Assembly: GCF_001279775.1 (NCBI RefSeq)
Contig: NZ_LGDG01000229.1
Coordinates: 10,131 to 74,130, forward strand
Source: Streptomyces sp. MMG1533
GTDB taxonomy: Bacteria > Actinomycetota > Actinomycetes > Streptomycetales > Streptomycetaceae
Direction of reading: 5' to 3'
Length of the DNA stretch: 64,000 nucleotides
The notes beneath the pieces are model-generated. The model worked only from the letters and a program-made list of their open reading frames with translations. It made no database searches and was not told where the DNA came from. Below, piece by piece: positions 28,368 to 35,691 of the stretch (positions are counted from its first letter, which is position 1; each line of letters starts with the position of its first letter). A program made the translations under genes and the position numbers.

Positions 28368-29453
28368 ATGACCGCACGCTACTGCTCACTCGCGCAGCAG
28401 CCCGCCCCCGCCTTCGCGCCGGGACTGGCCGCCGAGCGGCACAGTGCGCTCATCGCCGGCGGCCGGATGTGGGCCAACCACACCGTGCTGCACTACTACT
28501 TCTTCGACGACGACACCGACGGGTCCGTCATTCCCGTGCCGGGATCCGGCGCGACCAGGCGGGTGTCGTGGGCCGGCGCCAAGGAGCAGCGGGACGTCGT
28601 ACGCGAGTGCTTCCGCGACTGGCAGGACCTCGGCATCGGAGTGTCGTTCACCGAGGTCTTGGACCGCTCCGAGGCCGAGCTGCGGATCGGGTTCCAGCTC
28701 GGCGACGGCTCCTGGTCGACCGTCGGCAAGGACGCCCTCCAGGTCGGTCTGAACGAGCGCACCATGAACTTCGGCTGGGACCTGACCGCGCCCGGGGAGC
28801 GCGGGACGGCCCTGCACGAGATCGGGCACGGGCTCGGCATGCTGCACGAGCACCAGAGCCCGTTCGCCGGCATCCACTGGGACGACGAGGCCGTCTACGC
28901 CGATCTGGCGGGCCCGCCGAACTTCTGGAGCCGGGACCGGACGTTCTTCAACATCCTGCGCAAGCTGGACCCGCACGAGGTGAACGGCTCCGTCTGGGAC
29001 CCTCAGTCGATCATGGAGTACCCCTTCGAGGCGGGGCTGATCCTGGAGCCGGAGGAGTACCGCGCGGGCCTCGACCCGCCCGGCACCCTCTCCGCCTCCG
29101 ACAAGGAGTACGTGCTGCGCTGGTACCCGCCGCGCGAGCCGCAGCCGGCGCCCGCACTGGTGCCCTTCCGTTCGGCGCCGCTCGGTCTCGGCCCGGGCGA
29201 GCAGGCCGACTTCGTCGTCGAGCCGCCGGAGACCCGCGAGTACACCGTGGGCACCTTCGGCGACAGCGACGCCCTGGTGGTGCTCTTCGAGGAGCGGGAC
29301 GGCGAGCCCCGCTACCTCACCGGCGAGGACGACGGGGGCACCCCGCGCAACGCCACGATCAAGGCCCGTCTCGTCAAGGGCCGCCGCTACTTCGTCCGTG
29401 TGCGCCTGTACTCCGGCTGGGGTTCGGGGGAAACAGCGGTCATGTGCTGGTGA
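28368..29453 (+). CDS. astacin-like (M12-type) zinc metalloprotease with C-terminal beta domain
   Basis: 361 residues. The zinc site HEIGHGLGMLHEHQSP has ligands His150, His154 and His160 and catalytic Glu151, with Met-turn SIMEYP at Met216: the metzincin/astacin layout. The astacin-specific start (GRMWANHTVLHYYF...) is seen, and a C-terminal pre-peptidase-like beta domain (residues 275-361, VKGRRYFVRVRLYSGWGSGE) is predicted. There is no N-terminal signal peptide: residues 1-30 are polar (ARYCSLAQQPAPAFAPG). Either it is cytoplasmic or uses another route. ATG 28368 is chosen. It is the third protease type within 8 kb. Confidence 0.87.
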   Translation: MTARYCSLAQQPAPAFAPGLAAERHSALIAGGRMWANHTVLHYYFFDDDTDGSVIPVPGSGATRRVSWAGAKEQRDVVRECFRDWQDLGIGVSFTEVLDRSEAELRIGFQLGDGSWSTVGKDALQVGLNERTMNFGWDLTAPGERGTALHEIGHGLGMLHEHQSPFAGIHWDDEAVYADLAGPPNFWSRDRTFFNILRKLDPHEVNGSVWDPQSIMEYPFEAGLILEPEEYRAGLDPPGTLSASDKEYVLRWYPPREPQPAPALVPFRSAPLGLGPGEQADFVVEPPETREYTVGTFGDSDALVVLFEERDGEPRYLTGEDDGGTPRNATIKARLVKGRRYFVRVRLYSGWGSGETAVMCW

Positions 29454-29514
29454 CAGCACAGGCAGGCCGCACACGGGCGATGCTGGACCACAGTCCGGCG
29501 CCGGGGGAGCGGTC

Positions 29515-29550
29515 GGGGCACGTCACCTTCGGGGGAGGGTGACGTGCCCC
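29515..29550. terminator. strong bidirectional hairpin after the astacin gene
   Basis: GGGGCACGTCACC (29515-29527) and GGTGACGTGCCCC (29538-29550) are a perfect 13-base stem with a 10-base loop, between the convergent astacin (ends 29453) and GNAT (ends 29564) genes. Confidence 0.8.
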
Positions 29551-29563
29551 GGCCCATGCCACG

Positions 29564-30043
29564 TCAACGGCCTTGGCTCACCCGCTCCGGCGGCAGGTCA
29601 CGGGTGAAGACGACACGAGGCCGGCCGGGGCCGTCGTAGTCCTCCACGACGCGGGCGTCGAAGCCCAGGCTGTCGTGGAAGGCGATGGAGCCCTCGTTGG
29701 TGACCGAGGTGATCGCCTTGAGGCGGACCGCGCCCTGAATCCGGGCGGCCTCGACGAATGCCCCGTACAGACTGCGGCCGAGGCCGGACCCGCGCGCGTC
29801 GTCCCGTGTCGCCACCAGGTGCACGTACCCGGTGTGGTCGGGTGTGACGAACCCGATGAGGTATCCGCGGATGCCGTCGTCGGACCGGGCGACCAGACAG
29901 GTGGATCCGAACTCCTGCACCAGCGCCGTCAGATGGAGCGCCCGAAGGTCACGGTCACCCCAGTAGCGGGCGTGGTCCTCCAGGACCTGACGGATGTCGA
30001 TGACCTCGGCGGGGACGATACGGAGAGCCATGGCGTCGATCAT
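29564..30043 (-). CDS. GNAT-family N-acetyltransferase
   Basis: 159 residues. The acetyl-CoA site shows as YVHLVATRDDARGSGLGRSL (motif A, R/Q-x-x-G-x-G/A) followed by VTNEGSIAFHDSLGF (motif B), the standard end of GNAT folds. I chose ATG 30043 because it overlaps the TGA of the upstream WYL regulator (ATGA), indicating coupled translation; ATG 30031 is also in frame. The substrate is unknown. Together with the regulator it forms a two-gene operon that ends at the hairpin 29515-29550. Confidence 0.87.
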   Translation of the reverse strand: MIDAMALRIVPAEVIDIRQVLEDHARYWGDRDLRALHLTALVQEFGSTCLVARSDDGIRGYLIGFVTPDHTGYVHLVATRDDARGSGLGRSLYGAFVEAARIQGAVRLKAITSVTNEGSIAFHDSLGFDARVVEDYDGPGRPRVVFTRDLPPERVSQGR

Positions 30044-31011
30044 GGCACGGAGCCGCCCGGCTCCCGGTAACGGGCGGCTGTGCGGCGGGCGGTCTCGGCC
30101 AACTCCTCCCGGACCTCCGCAGGTTCGAGGATCTCGGCGTCGGGACCGAAGGCCAGCAGGCGGCGGCAAGCGGCGCGTGGTGAGTCGAAGCGGAGGACCA
30201 GACGGTGCCAGCCGTCCTCCGGGTCCGGGGTCGCGCGGGCGCCGGAGGAGGTGTCGCCGAGGACCTCGGGCAGGGCGGCGAGTGCGTCCGACGTGAGGCG
30301 TACGGTGACGGGGAGTCGGTCCAGGCTCGCCTCGAACTCGGCGGTCCAGTGCGCCCAGTAGTCCGCGAGGACGAAGTCCGCCGGGCGGGTGAAGCCTTCG
30401 GCGAGGAGGTCCGCTGCCGCGATCCTTGACGCCCGGTGCGCGCGGATTCCTCTGCTCGATCGAACGACGAGGTACCAGACGCCCGCCTTCGCGACGAGCC
30501 CCAGCGGGTCCACGACCCTCGCGACGGACCGGCTCGCGTGGGTCAGGCGCAGGCGCCTGTCCCGACGTACCGCGTCGACGAGCACGGCGAGGTGCGGGAC
30601 CGGTTCGGGCGGCTTGAACCATGCCTGTGTGTCGATGTGGAAGCGGCTCGCCGCGGTGTTCGCGTGCTCGCGGCCCGCCGCCGGCAGCGACGCCAGCAGT
30701 TTCAGCCTCGCCTGCGCCAGCGCGTCGCCCAGCGCGATCCGCTCCAGCGGGCCGCCGGAGGAGACGGCCAGCAGCGCCGTCGCCTCCTCGGCGCTGATAC
30801 CGAGCAGCGGGCTGCGCCAGCCGTCCAGGAGGCGGCACCCGCCGCCGGGGCCTCCGCTGGCCACCACCGGCACTCCGGCGGCACCGAGCGCCTCCAGGTC
30901 CCGGTAGACGGTACGGACCGACACCTCCAGCTCCTCGGCGAGTTGACGGGCCGTCAGCTGTCCGCGGGACTGCAGGCAGAGCAGCAGCGACAGCAGTCGG
31001 TCCGCTCGCAT
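30040..31011 (-). CDS. WYL-domain transcriptional regulator (YafY-like, DeoR-type HTH)
   Basis: 323 residues. The N-terminal winged HTH reads LTARQLAEELEVSVRTVYRD and LEALGAAGVPVVASGGPGGG, the usual HTH_11 plus wing. The centre (about 140-210) is the WYL domain, here with VWYLVVRSSRGIRAHRASRI, and the tail (225-310) resembles the WCX extension. WYL proteins sense nucleic acids or small ligands and often control stress genes. ATG 31011. It faces the small gene at 31111, and the shared gap holds a perfect 10-base dyad (31034-31058) that should be its operator. It is coupled to a GNAT gene downstream. Confidence 0.9.
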   Translation of the reverse strand: MRADRLLSLLLCLQSRGQLTARQLAEELEVSVRTVYRDLEALGAAGVPVVASGGPGGGCRLLDGWRSPLLGISAEEATALLAVSSGGPLERIALGDALAQARLKLLASLPAAGREHANTAASRFHIDTQAWFKPPEPVPHLAVLVDAVRRDRRLRLTHASRSVARVVDPLGLVAKAGVWYLVVRSSRGIRAHRASRIAAADLLAEGFTRPADFVLADYWAHWTAEFEASLDRLPVTVRLTSDALAALPEVLGDTSSGARATPDPEDGWHRLVLRFDSPRAACRRLLAFGPDAEILEPAEVREELAETARRTAARYREPGGSVP

Positions 31012-31033
31012 CGGGCGATCACTCCCTCACCGT

Positions 31034-31058
31034 ATGACTGACACAGGATGTCAGTCAT
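31034..31058. promoter_or_regulatory. operator-like inverted repeat of the WYL regulator
   Basis: ATGACTGACA (31034-31043), CAGGA, then TGTCAGTCAT (31049-31058): perfect 10-base arms in the 99-base divergent gap, 23 bases before the regulator start and 53 bases before the GTG of the small gene. It is the best candidate site for autoregulation and control of 31111. Confidence 0.75.
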
Positions 31059-31110
31059 GGCGTCGTAGCGTCGTCCGCACGCAGGGCACCGATCTTCAGG
31101 GAGACAGCAC

Positions 31111-31482
31111 GTGATCAGCGGATACGTCATCGGCGAAAGCCTCCGGCCCGGCGCGGTGTTCGAGCCGCACGGACTGCGGCTGCGGAAGGTCGGCCGGCTC
31201 GACGTCGGGGCGAGCGCGACCGACGCGCAGCCGCGGCTGTGGACGTTCGTCGAGTGGGAGAGCGACGGCGAGGACGTCGCCGGGCTCGCGAACGCCTTCT
31301 CCGCCGCGCTGGAACCGGAGAACGGCTGGTACGCCGACTTCACCGCCGGTGACAAACGCGTGGTGGTCTTCGCCGGGAAGGTCTTCCGCTACCGGCGCGG
31401 CGACGAGGCGGGCCGCGCCGAAGCGATCGCGTACGGCCGCGCGGCGGGCACTCCCGAGCATCAGCTCGACTGGAGGGAGTGA
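31111..31482 (+). CDS. small conserved protein of unknown function, divergent from the WYL regulator
   Basis: 123 residues, GTG 31111 with AGGGAGA upstream. It is a compact alpha/beta protein: FEPHGLRLRKVGRLDVG, PRLWTFVEWESDGED and WYADFTAGDKRVVVFAGKVF, ending in a helix with GRAAGTPEHQLDW. No catalytic motif is evident to me. Similar small proteins are encoded next to YafY-type regulators, and the perfect dyad in the shared gap implies it is the regulator's main target. A ligand-binding or modifying role is only a guess. Confidence 0.75.
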   Translation: MISGYVIGESLRPGAVFEPHGLRLRKVGRLDVGASATDAQPRLWTFVEWESDGEDVAGLANAFSAALEPENGWYADFTAGDKRVVVFAGKVFRYRRGDEAGRAEAIAYGRAAGTPEHQLDWRE

Positions 31483-31510
31483 GCGCCGGCGCCCTTCCCG
31501 GCGAGCGGTT

Positions 31511-32887
31511 TCACGACGCCGCCCGCTGCTCACCCCGTACGGCGTCCGGGAGCGCGAGGCCGAGGTGGTCGCGGAGGGTCGGGCCCTCGTACTCCGTGCG
31601 GAACACGCCCTGCTCCTGGAGCAGGGGGACGACCTTGTCGGCGAAGCCGTCCAGGCCGGTCGGGGTGATGTGCGGGACGAGGATGAAGCCGTCACTGGCA
31701 TCCAACTGGACGAAGTCGTTGATGGTCTTCGCCACGGTGGCCGGGGAGCCGACGAAGTTCTGGCGGTTGCCGGTCTCGATGACCAGGTCGCGGATCGACC
31801 AGTTGTTGGCTTCGGCGAGCTCGCGCCACTCGCGGGCGGTGGCCGACGGGTCCCGGTACATCCGCACCTGGGCCCGACCGCGGGCGATGTGGTGGTCGCC
31901 GAGGTCCGGGTCGATGTCGGGCAGCGGGCCGTCCGGGTCGTACGAGGACAGGTCCCGGTTCCAGACGAACTCCAGGTGCCTGATGGCGGTGGCCCCGCTG
32001 ACCTGCCGGCGGCGGACGTCCTTGGCGATCTCCTCGGCCTCGGCGTCGGTGTCGCCGAGGACGAAGCTCGCGGCGGGCAGGATCTTGAGCTGGTCGTGGC
32101 TGCGGCCGTACTTGGCGAGACGGTTCTTGACGTCCGTGTAGAAGGCCCGGCCCGCGTCGAGCGTGGCGTACCGGCTGAAGATCGCGTCGGCGCCGGAGGC
32201 GGCGAACTCCCGGCCCTCCTCGGAGTCGCCGGCCTGGAAGACGACCGGGCGGCCCTGCGGGGAGCGGGGCACGTTGAACCGGCCGTGGATGTCGAAGTGC
32301 TGCCCGGTGTGGACGAAGGAGCCGGCCTTCGCGTCGCGCAGGAAGGTACCGGTGGTCCGGTCGGCGAGGATCTCGTCGCCCTGCCAGGAGTCGAAGAGTT
32401 CGTTCGCGGTGGCGAGGAACTCCTTCGCCCGGGAGTAGCGCTCTTCCTGCGGGAGGAAGCCGCCGCGGCGGAAGTTCTCGCCGGTGAAGGCGTCCCAGGA
32501 GGTGACGACGTTCCAGGCGGAGCGGCCGCCGGAGAGGTGGTCGAGGCTGGCGAACTGGCGGGCGACCTCGTAGGGCTCGTTGAAGGTGGAGTTGATGGTG
32601 CCGGTCAGGCCGAGGCGCTCGGTGACGGCGGCGAGCGCGGCGAGGACGGTGAAGGTGTCCGGGCGGCCGACGACGTCCAAGTCGTAGATCTTCCCGCCCT
32701 GTTCGCGCAGCCTGAGCCCCTCGGCGAGGAACAGGAAGTCGAACTTGGCGCGTTCCGCGGTCTGCGCGAAGTGGGCGAAGGAGCTGAACTCGATGTGGCT
32801 GCCGGCCTCGGGGTCGCTCCAGACCGTGGTGTTGTTGACGCCGGGGAAATGGGCGGCCAGATGGATCTGCTTCAGCGGCTTGCTCAT
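31511..32887 (-). CDS. LLM-class FMN-dependent monooxygenase, NtaA/SnaA/DszA family
   Basis: 458 residues of the bacterial luciferase-like TIM barrel. NtaA-branch markers: MSKPLKQIHLAAHFPGVNNT at the start, FDFLFLAEGLRLREQGG, SLDHLSGGRSAWNVVTSWD, and PQGRPVVFQAGDSEEGREFA. It uses FMNH2 from a partner reductase to oxidise C-S or C-N compounds such as sulfonates, sulfones or aminopolycarboxylates. ATG 32887 lies 19 bases after the preceding LLM gene, so the pair is an operon. The cysteine-type leader peptide at 34185-34295 upstream points to sulfur scavenging. No flavin reductase gene is adjacent. Confidence 0.92.
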   Translation of the reverse strand: MSKPLKQIHLAAHFPGVNNTTVWSDPEAGSHIEFSSFAHFAQTAERAKFDFLFLAEGLRLREQGGKIYDLDVVGRPDTFTVLAALAAVTERLGLTGTINSTFNEPYEVARQFASLDHLSGGRSAWNVVTSWDAFTGENFRRGGFLPQEERYSRAKEFLATANELFDSWQGDEILADRTTGTFLRDAKAGSFVHTGQHFDIHGRFNVPRSPQGRPVVFQAGDSEEGREFAASGADAIFSRYATLDAGRAFYTDVKNRLAKYGRSHDQLKILPAASFVLGDTDAEAEEIAKDVRRRQVSGATAIRHLEFVWNRDLSSYDPDGPLPDIDPDLGDHHIARGRAQVRMYRDPSATAREWRELAEANNWSIRDLVIETGNRQNFVGSPATVAKTINDFVQLDASDGFILVPHITPTGLDGFADKVVPLLQEQGVFRTEYEGPTLRDHLGLALPDAVRGEQRAAS

Positions 32888-32905
32888 GTCTGCGGTCCTT
32901 CCGGC

Positions 32906-34111
32906 TCAGGCGGCGGCGTAGCGGTTGGCGGGGCGGGCCAGGCCCAGCAGGCCGCGCAGGGTGTCGGCCTCGTAGACGCGGCGGAAGGCGTCGCGGCGCT
33001 GGAGTTCGGGGACCAGGCCCCGGGTGATCGCCGGGAGGTCGTGGCCGAGGACGGCGGGACGGAGCCGGAAGCCCGTTAGACCGGCCGACGCCAACTCCTG
33101 CAGAAGATCGGCTAGTTGGGCCGGGTTCCCGGTGAAGATGCGCGCGTCGCTCGTGTACGGCTCCCCCGCGAGGGCGTCGAGACGGTCCCGGCGGGCCGCT
33201 GCCTCGGCCGGGTCGTCGTCGAGGAAGACCACCAGGTCCCCGAAGACGTGCAGGAGCTGGTCGGCGCGGCCGGCCGTCTTCTGCTCGGCGCGGATCTCGT
33301 TGACGATCGCGCGGGCCTGGTCGGTGTCGTGCGGGGTGACGTAGCCGATGTCGGTCGCCCGGGCCACCAGGCGGTACGGCACGATGTCGTGCGCGAGGGC
33401 GCTGACCGGCGGCTGGCCTTGTGGCGGGCGGGGCGTGATGGAGGGCCCCTTGACGCTGAAGTGCCTGCCCCGGAAGTCGATGTAGTGCAGCTTGTCGCGG
33501 TCGACGAAGCGGCCGGTGGCGACGTCCCGGATCTCCGCGTCGTCCTCCCAGCTGTCCCAGAGGCGGCGTACGACCTCGACGTAGTCGGCCGCCTCGTCGA
33601 AGAGGTCGGTCACCAGGTCGCGGGTGTCCGGGCTGTCGTAGGCCTCGATGCGGGGGATGGTGCGGCGGCCGAAGTGCGCGGCCTCGTTCGGGCGGGCGGT
33701 GATCTGCACCCTGAGGCCCGCCCGGCCGGTGCTCACGTAGTCGAGGGTGGCGATCGCCTTGGAGATGTGGAACGGCTCCGTGTGCGTGACCACCGCGGTC
33801 GGGACCAGTCCTATGTGCCGGGACAGCGGGGCGATGCGCGCCGCGATCAGGACGGCGTCCAGGCGGCCACGCACCTGGTCGGTGCGCTCGTCCGGGGCGA
33901 GGAAGTGGGAGGACTGCGGGCCCAGGCCGTCCTCGATGGTCACGAAGTCGAGCAGACCGCGTTCCGCCTCGGCGACCAGGTCGGCCCAGTATCCGGCGGT
34001 GAACAGGTCGCGGGGACGGGCCACCGGCTCGCGCCAGGAGGCCGGATGCCAGCCGGTGCCGTCCAGGGCGACGGCAAGGTGCAGCGGGGAAGAAGAGGGT
34101 GCCGAGGACAA
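32906..34111 (-). CDS. LLM-class flavin-dependent oxidoreductase
   Basis: 401 residues, a second luciferase-like barrel: FTAGYWADLVAEAERGLLDF, VTIEDGLGPQSSHF, IATLDYVSTGRAGLRVQIT and GRHFSVKGPSITPRPPQGQP match the family. It is related to, but clearly distinct from, the downstream NtaA-like enzyme. TTG 34111 is the best start (AGGAAGG nine bases before, and conserved LHLAVALDG soon after); the frame upstream overlaps the leader-peptide region and is non-coding. It is first in a two-gene operon downstream of a Cys-Cys leader peptide, so expression probably rises when cysteine is low. Confidence 0.88.
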   Translation of the reverse strand: MSSAPSSSPLHLAVALDGTGWHPASWREPVARPRDLFTAGYWADLVAEAERGLLDFVTIEDGLGPQSSHFLAPDERTDQVRGRLDAVLIAARIAPLSRHIGLVPTAVVTHTEPFHISKAIATLDYVSTGRAGLRVQITARPNEAAHFGRRTIPRIEAYDSPDTRDLVTDLFDEAADYVEVVRRLWDSWEDDAEIRDVATGRFVDRDKLHYIDFRGRHFSVKGPSITPRPPQGQPPVSALAHDIVPYRLVARATDIGYVTPHDTDQARAIVNEIRAEQKTAGRADQLLHVFGDLVVFLDDDPAEAAARRDRLDALAGEPYTSDARIFTGNPAQLADLLQELASAGLTGFRLRPAVLGHDLPAITRGLVPELQRRDAFRRVYEADTLRGLLGLARPANRYAAA

Positions 34112-34184
34112 GAGGGGGTGCCTTCCTGGAAGTCCGTACGAGATCACCGGCCCTCGTCGGGAGGGCGCGGCGGGGAGCGACGGG

Positions 34185-34295
34185 TCAGGAACAACAGAGC
34201 GCGCCGGCCACGCGCTGCAGGTCGATGTGCGGCCGGGAGTGGAGGAGGACACGGCGGCGCGGGTTCAGCACACGGGGGTGGGGTGTGCGGGGCAA
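34185..34295 (-). CDS. cysteine leader peptide (attenuator uORF) of the LLM operon
   Basis: A 36-residue peptide from TTG 34295 (GGAGG eight bases upstream) to TGA 34187-34185, ending RPHIDLQRVAGALCCS. The HIDL core and the terminal Cys-Cys match the small uORFs that precede sulfur-assimilation operons in actinobacteria, where stalling at Cys codons under cysteine shortage lets the downstream genes be expressed. The first LLM start lies 73 bases beyond its stop. A shorter version from GTG 34268 is possible. The second leader at 35456-35560 shares the RHIDL core, which supports both as real. Confidence 0.7.
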   Translation of the reverse strand: MPRTPHPRVLNPRRRVLLHSRPHIDLQRVAGALCCS

Positions 34296-34324
34296 CTCCT
34301 CCACCTCCGTCCGGTGCGCCGGGA

Positions 34325-34394
34325 TCGTCGTGCACGGGTCGTCGTGCGCGTGTCGTCGTGCACGGGTCGTCGTGCACGGGTCGTCGTGCACGGG
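34325..34394. repeat. five tandem 14-base units (minisatellite) upstream of the LLM leader peptide
   Basis: TCGTCGTGCACGGG occurs at 34325, 34353, 34367 and 34381, with a variant (TCGTCGTGCGCGTG) at 34339: five units without gaps. A partial sixth (TCGCGTGTCGTCGT) follows. The unit holds the palindrome CGTGCACG. It sits in the 174-base gap between the GST-like gene and the leader peptide, where the promoter of the LLM operon should be. Confidence 0.85.
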
Positions 34395-34469
34395 TCGCGT
34401 GTCGTCGTCAGTCACAACGGCCCGCCCGTGCGGTCTGTTCCGGCTTCGGCGGCTCTTCTCGAGGAACGG

Positions 34470-35339
34470 TCAGGCACCCCGGCCGGCATGGGCGGCCCAG
34501 TCGAGGATCTGCACGGCCGCTCCGGCGGCCTCCAGGCCCCGGCAGTGCGCGTGGTGCCGGCGGGCGATGCCGTCGATGTCGAGGTGGGCGCCGAAGGCCG
34601 GGTGGGTGGCCAGGCGGCGGGCGTAGGCCCACACGACGGGGTGGTCGGCGATGCGGTGCACCGCGGCGGCGTCCAGGTGGTGGCGGTGCACGGTGTCGAG
34701 TTGGACCAGCGTGACCCACAACTCGACGTCGGCCGCGGTGATCTGATCGCGGATCAGGTAGTCGCACCCGACGAGCCACCGCTCCAGCGAACCCAGCGTC
34801 TCGAGCAGCCCGGCGAGTCCCGCGGCCCGCGCCGCCGGTTCGGATCCCGCAGCCCCGGCCTCCTGAGCGGCCTGCTCGATGCCCTGCCCGCACAGCCGCT
34901 CCACGGCCTCGATCTCCGACTCCGCCCCGCACGGGTACAGCGCCGGGCGGCCGCCGCCGAAGTGCCGGGCCAGGTCGCGGGTGATGTCCGCGGCGTGGGT
35001 GCTGACGATCCGCCCCGACCAGTCGTCGCTGAGCACCGGCCCGACGGCCGCCCCGGCGTACCGGTGCGCGCTCGCCTCGTACAACGGGCGCAGCGCGGAA
35101 TGTCCCCCGTCGGGACCGTCGGGGACCGCGTCCAGGAAGGTGACCGGACAGGCGTCGTCGAGGCCGAGCAGGCTGTGCACGACGGCGATGCGCAGCCCGT
35201 TCGGACAGGCGGGTGCGAGATGGAGTCGGTAGCGGCGGGGCACGGCGTAGTGCCCGCTGCGCGCGTCCTGGCCGATCCTTCCCCTGAAGGCGGGGGCGGG
35301 CTGGGCGGAGGGGACGGCGGCGAGCGGTGTGACGGACAT
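34470..35339 (-). CDS. glutathione S-transferase-like protein (Xi-class/Ecm4-like, C-terminal GST fold)
   Basis: 289 residues. An N-terminal thioredoxin-like region reads YAVPRRYRLHLAPACPNGLR, then IAVVHSLLGL; the helical GST C-terminal domain has LGSLERWLVGCDYLIRDQIT, then AADVELWVTLVQLDTVHRHH. Xi-class enzymes normally have a CPW(A/C) active site; here it is CPNG, keeping the first Cys only. Streptomyces use mycothiol, not glutathione, so the thiol partner is uncertain. ATG 35339 follows GGGGAGA. An RHIDL leader peptide upstream (35456-35560) and the LLM operon downstream place it in a sulfur-metabolism cluster. Confidence 0.8.
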   Translation of the reverse strand: MSVTPLAAVPSAQPAPAFRGRIGQDARSGHYAVPRRYRLHLAPACPNGLRIAVVHSLLGLDDACPVTFLDAVPDGPDGGHSALRPLYEASAHRYAGAAVGPVLSDDWSGRIVSTHAADITRDLARHFGGGRPALYPCGAESEIEAVERLCGQGIEQAAQEAGAAGSEPAARAAGLAGLLETLGSLERWLVGCDYLIRDQITAADVELWVTLVQLDTVHRHHLDAAAVHRIADHPVVWAYARRLATHPAFGAHLDIDGIARRHHAHCRGLEAAGAAVQILDWAAHAGRGA

Positions 35340-35455
35340 GGTTCTCCCCGGGGTGGACGCGTGGACGTACGCGCGGCGGAAGCGACGTCGGGCAGTGAGA
35401 GACGGCCCTCCCCCGCGTGCGACGGCACCCGTCGGGGCGCGAGGGAAGACGGGAC

Positions 35456-35560
35456 TCAGCCCAGGGGGCTGATCGCGCTGCATACTCGCAGCAGGTCGAT
35501 GTGACGGCGGGATGTCAGAAGGGGTGTCAGAAGGGGTGACTGCCCGGACGTACGGCTCAC
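35456..35560 (-). CDS. RHIDL-type leader peptide upstream of the GST-like gene
   Basis: A 34-residue frame from GTG 35560 to TGA 35458-35456, ending RRHIDLLRVCSAISPLG. The RRHIDLLRV core is the classic form of these leaders; a Cys follows. The ribosome site is weak, so the true start may differ. Upstream codons repeat (SPLLTPLLT) because of a 12-base duplication, TCAGAAGGGGTG, at 35515-35538. The GST-like start is 117 bases beyond its stop. It should work as a cysteine-responsive attenuator like the one at 34185. Confidence 0.6.
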   Translation of the reverse strand: MSRTSGQSPLLTPLLTSRRHIDLLRVCSAISPLG

Positions 35561-35691
35561 GTCGGTGGTGACCGGTCCAAGGCGCCCCATGTTTCCCTAC
35601 CTGTTCACTAGGATTCCCATCTGGAGTGTCGGCCGAGGTCGGGCCGACGTCAAGAGGGCGTCCACGGGGCGAGCATGGCCCGGGTGGGAGG

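Noticed and set aside
34325..34394. Possible small CRISPR array
   Set aside because: Units are 14 bases and directly abutting with no spacers, so it is a minisatellite.
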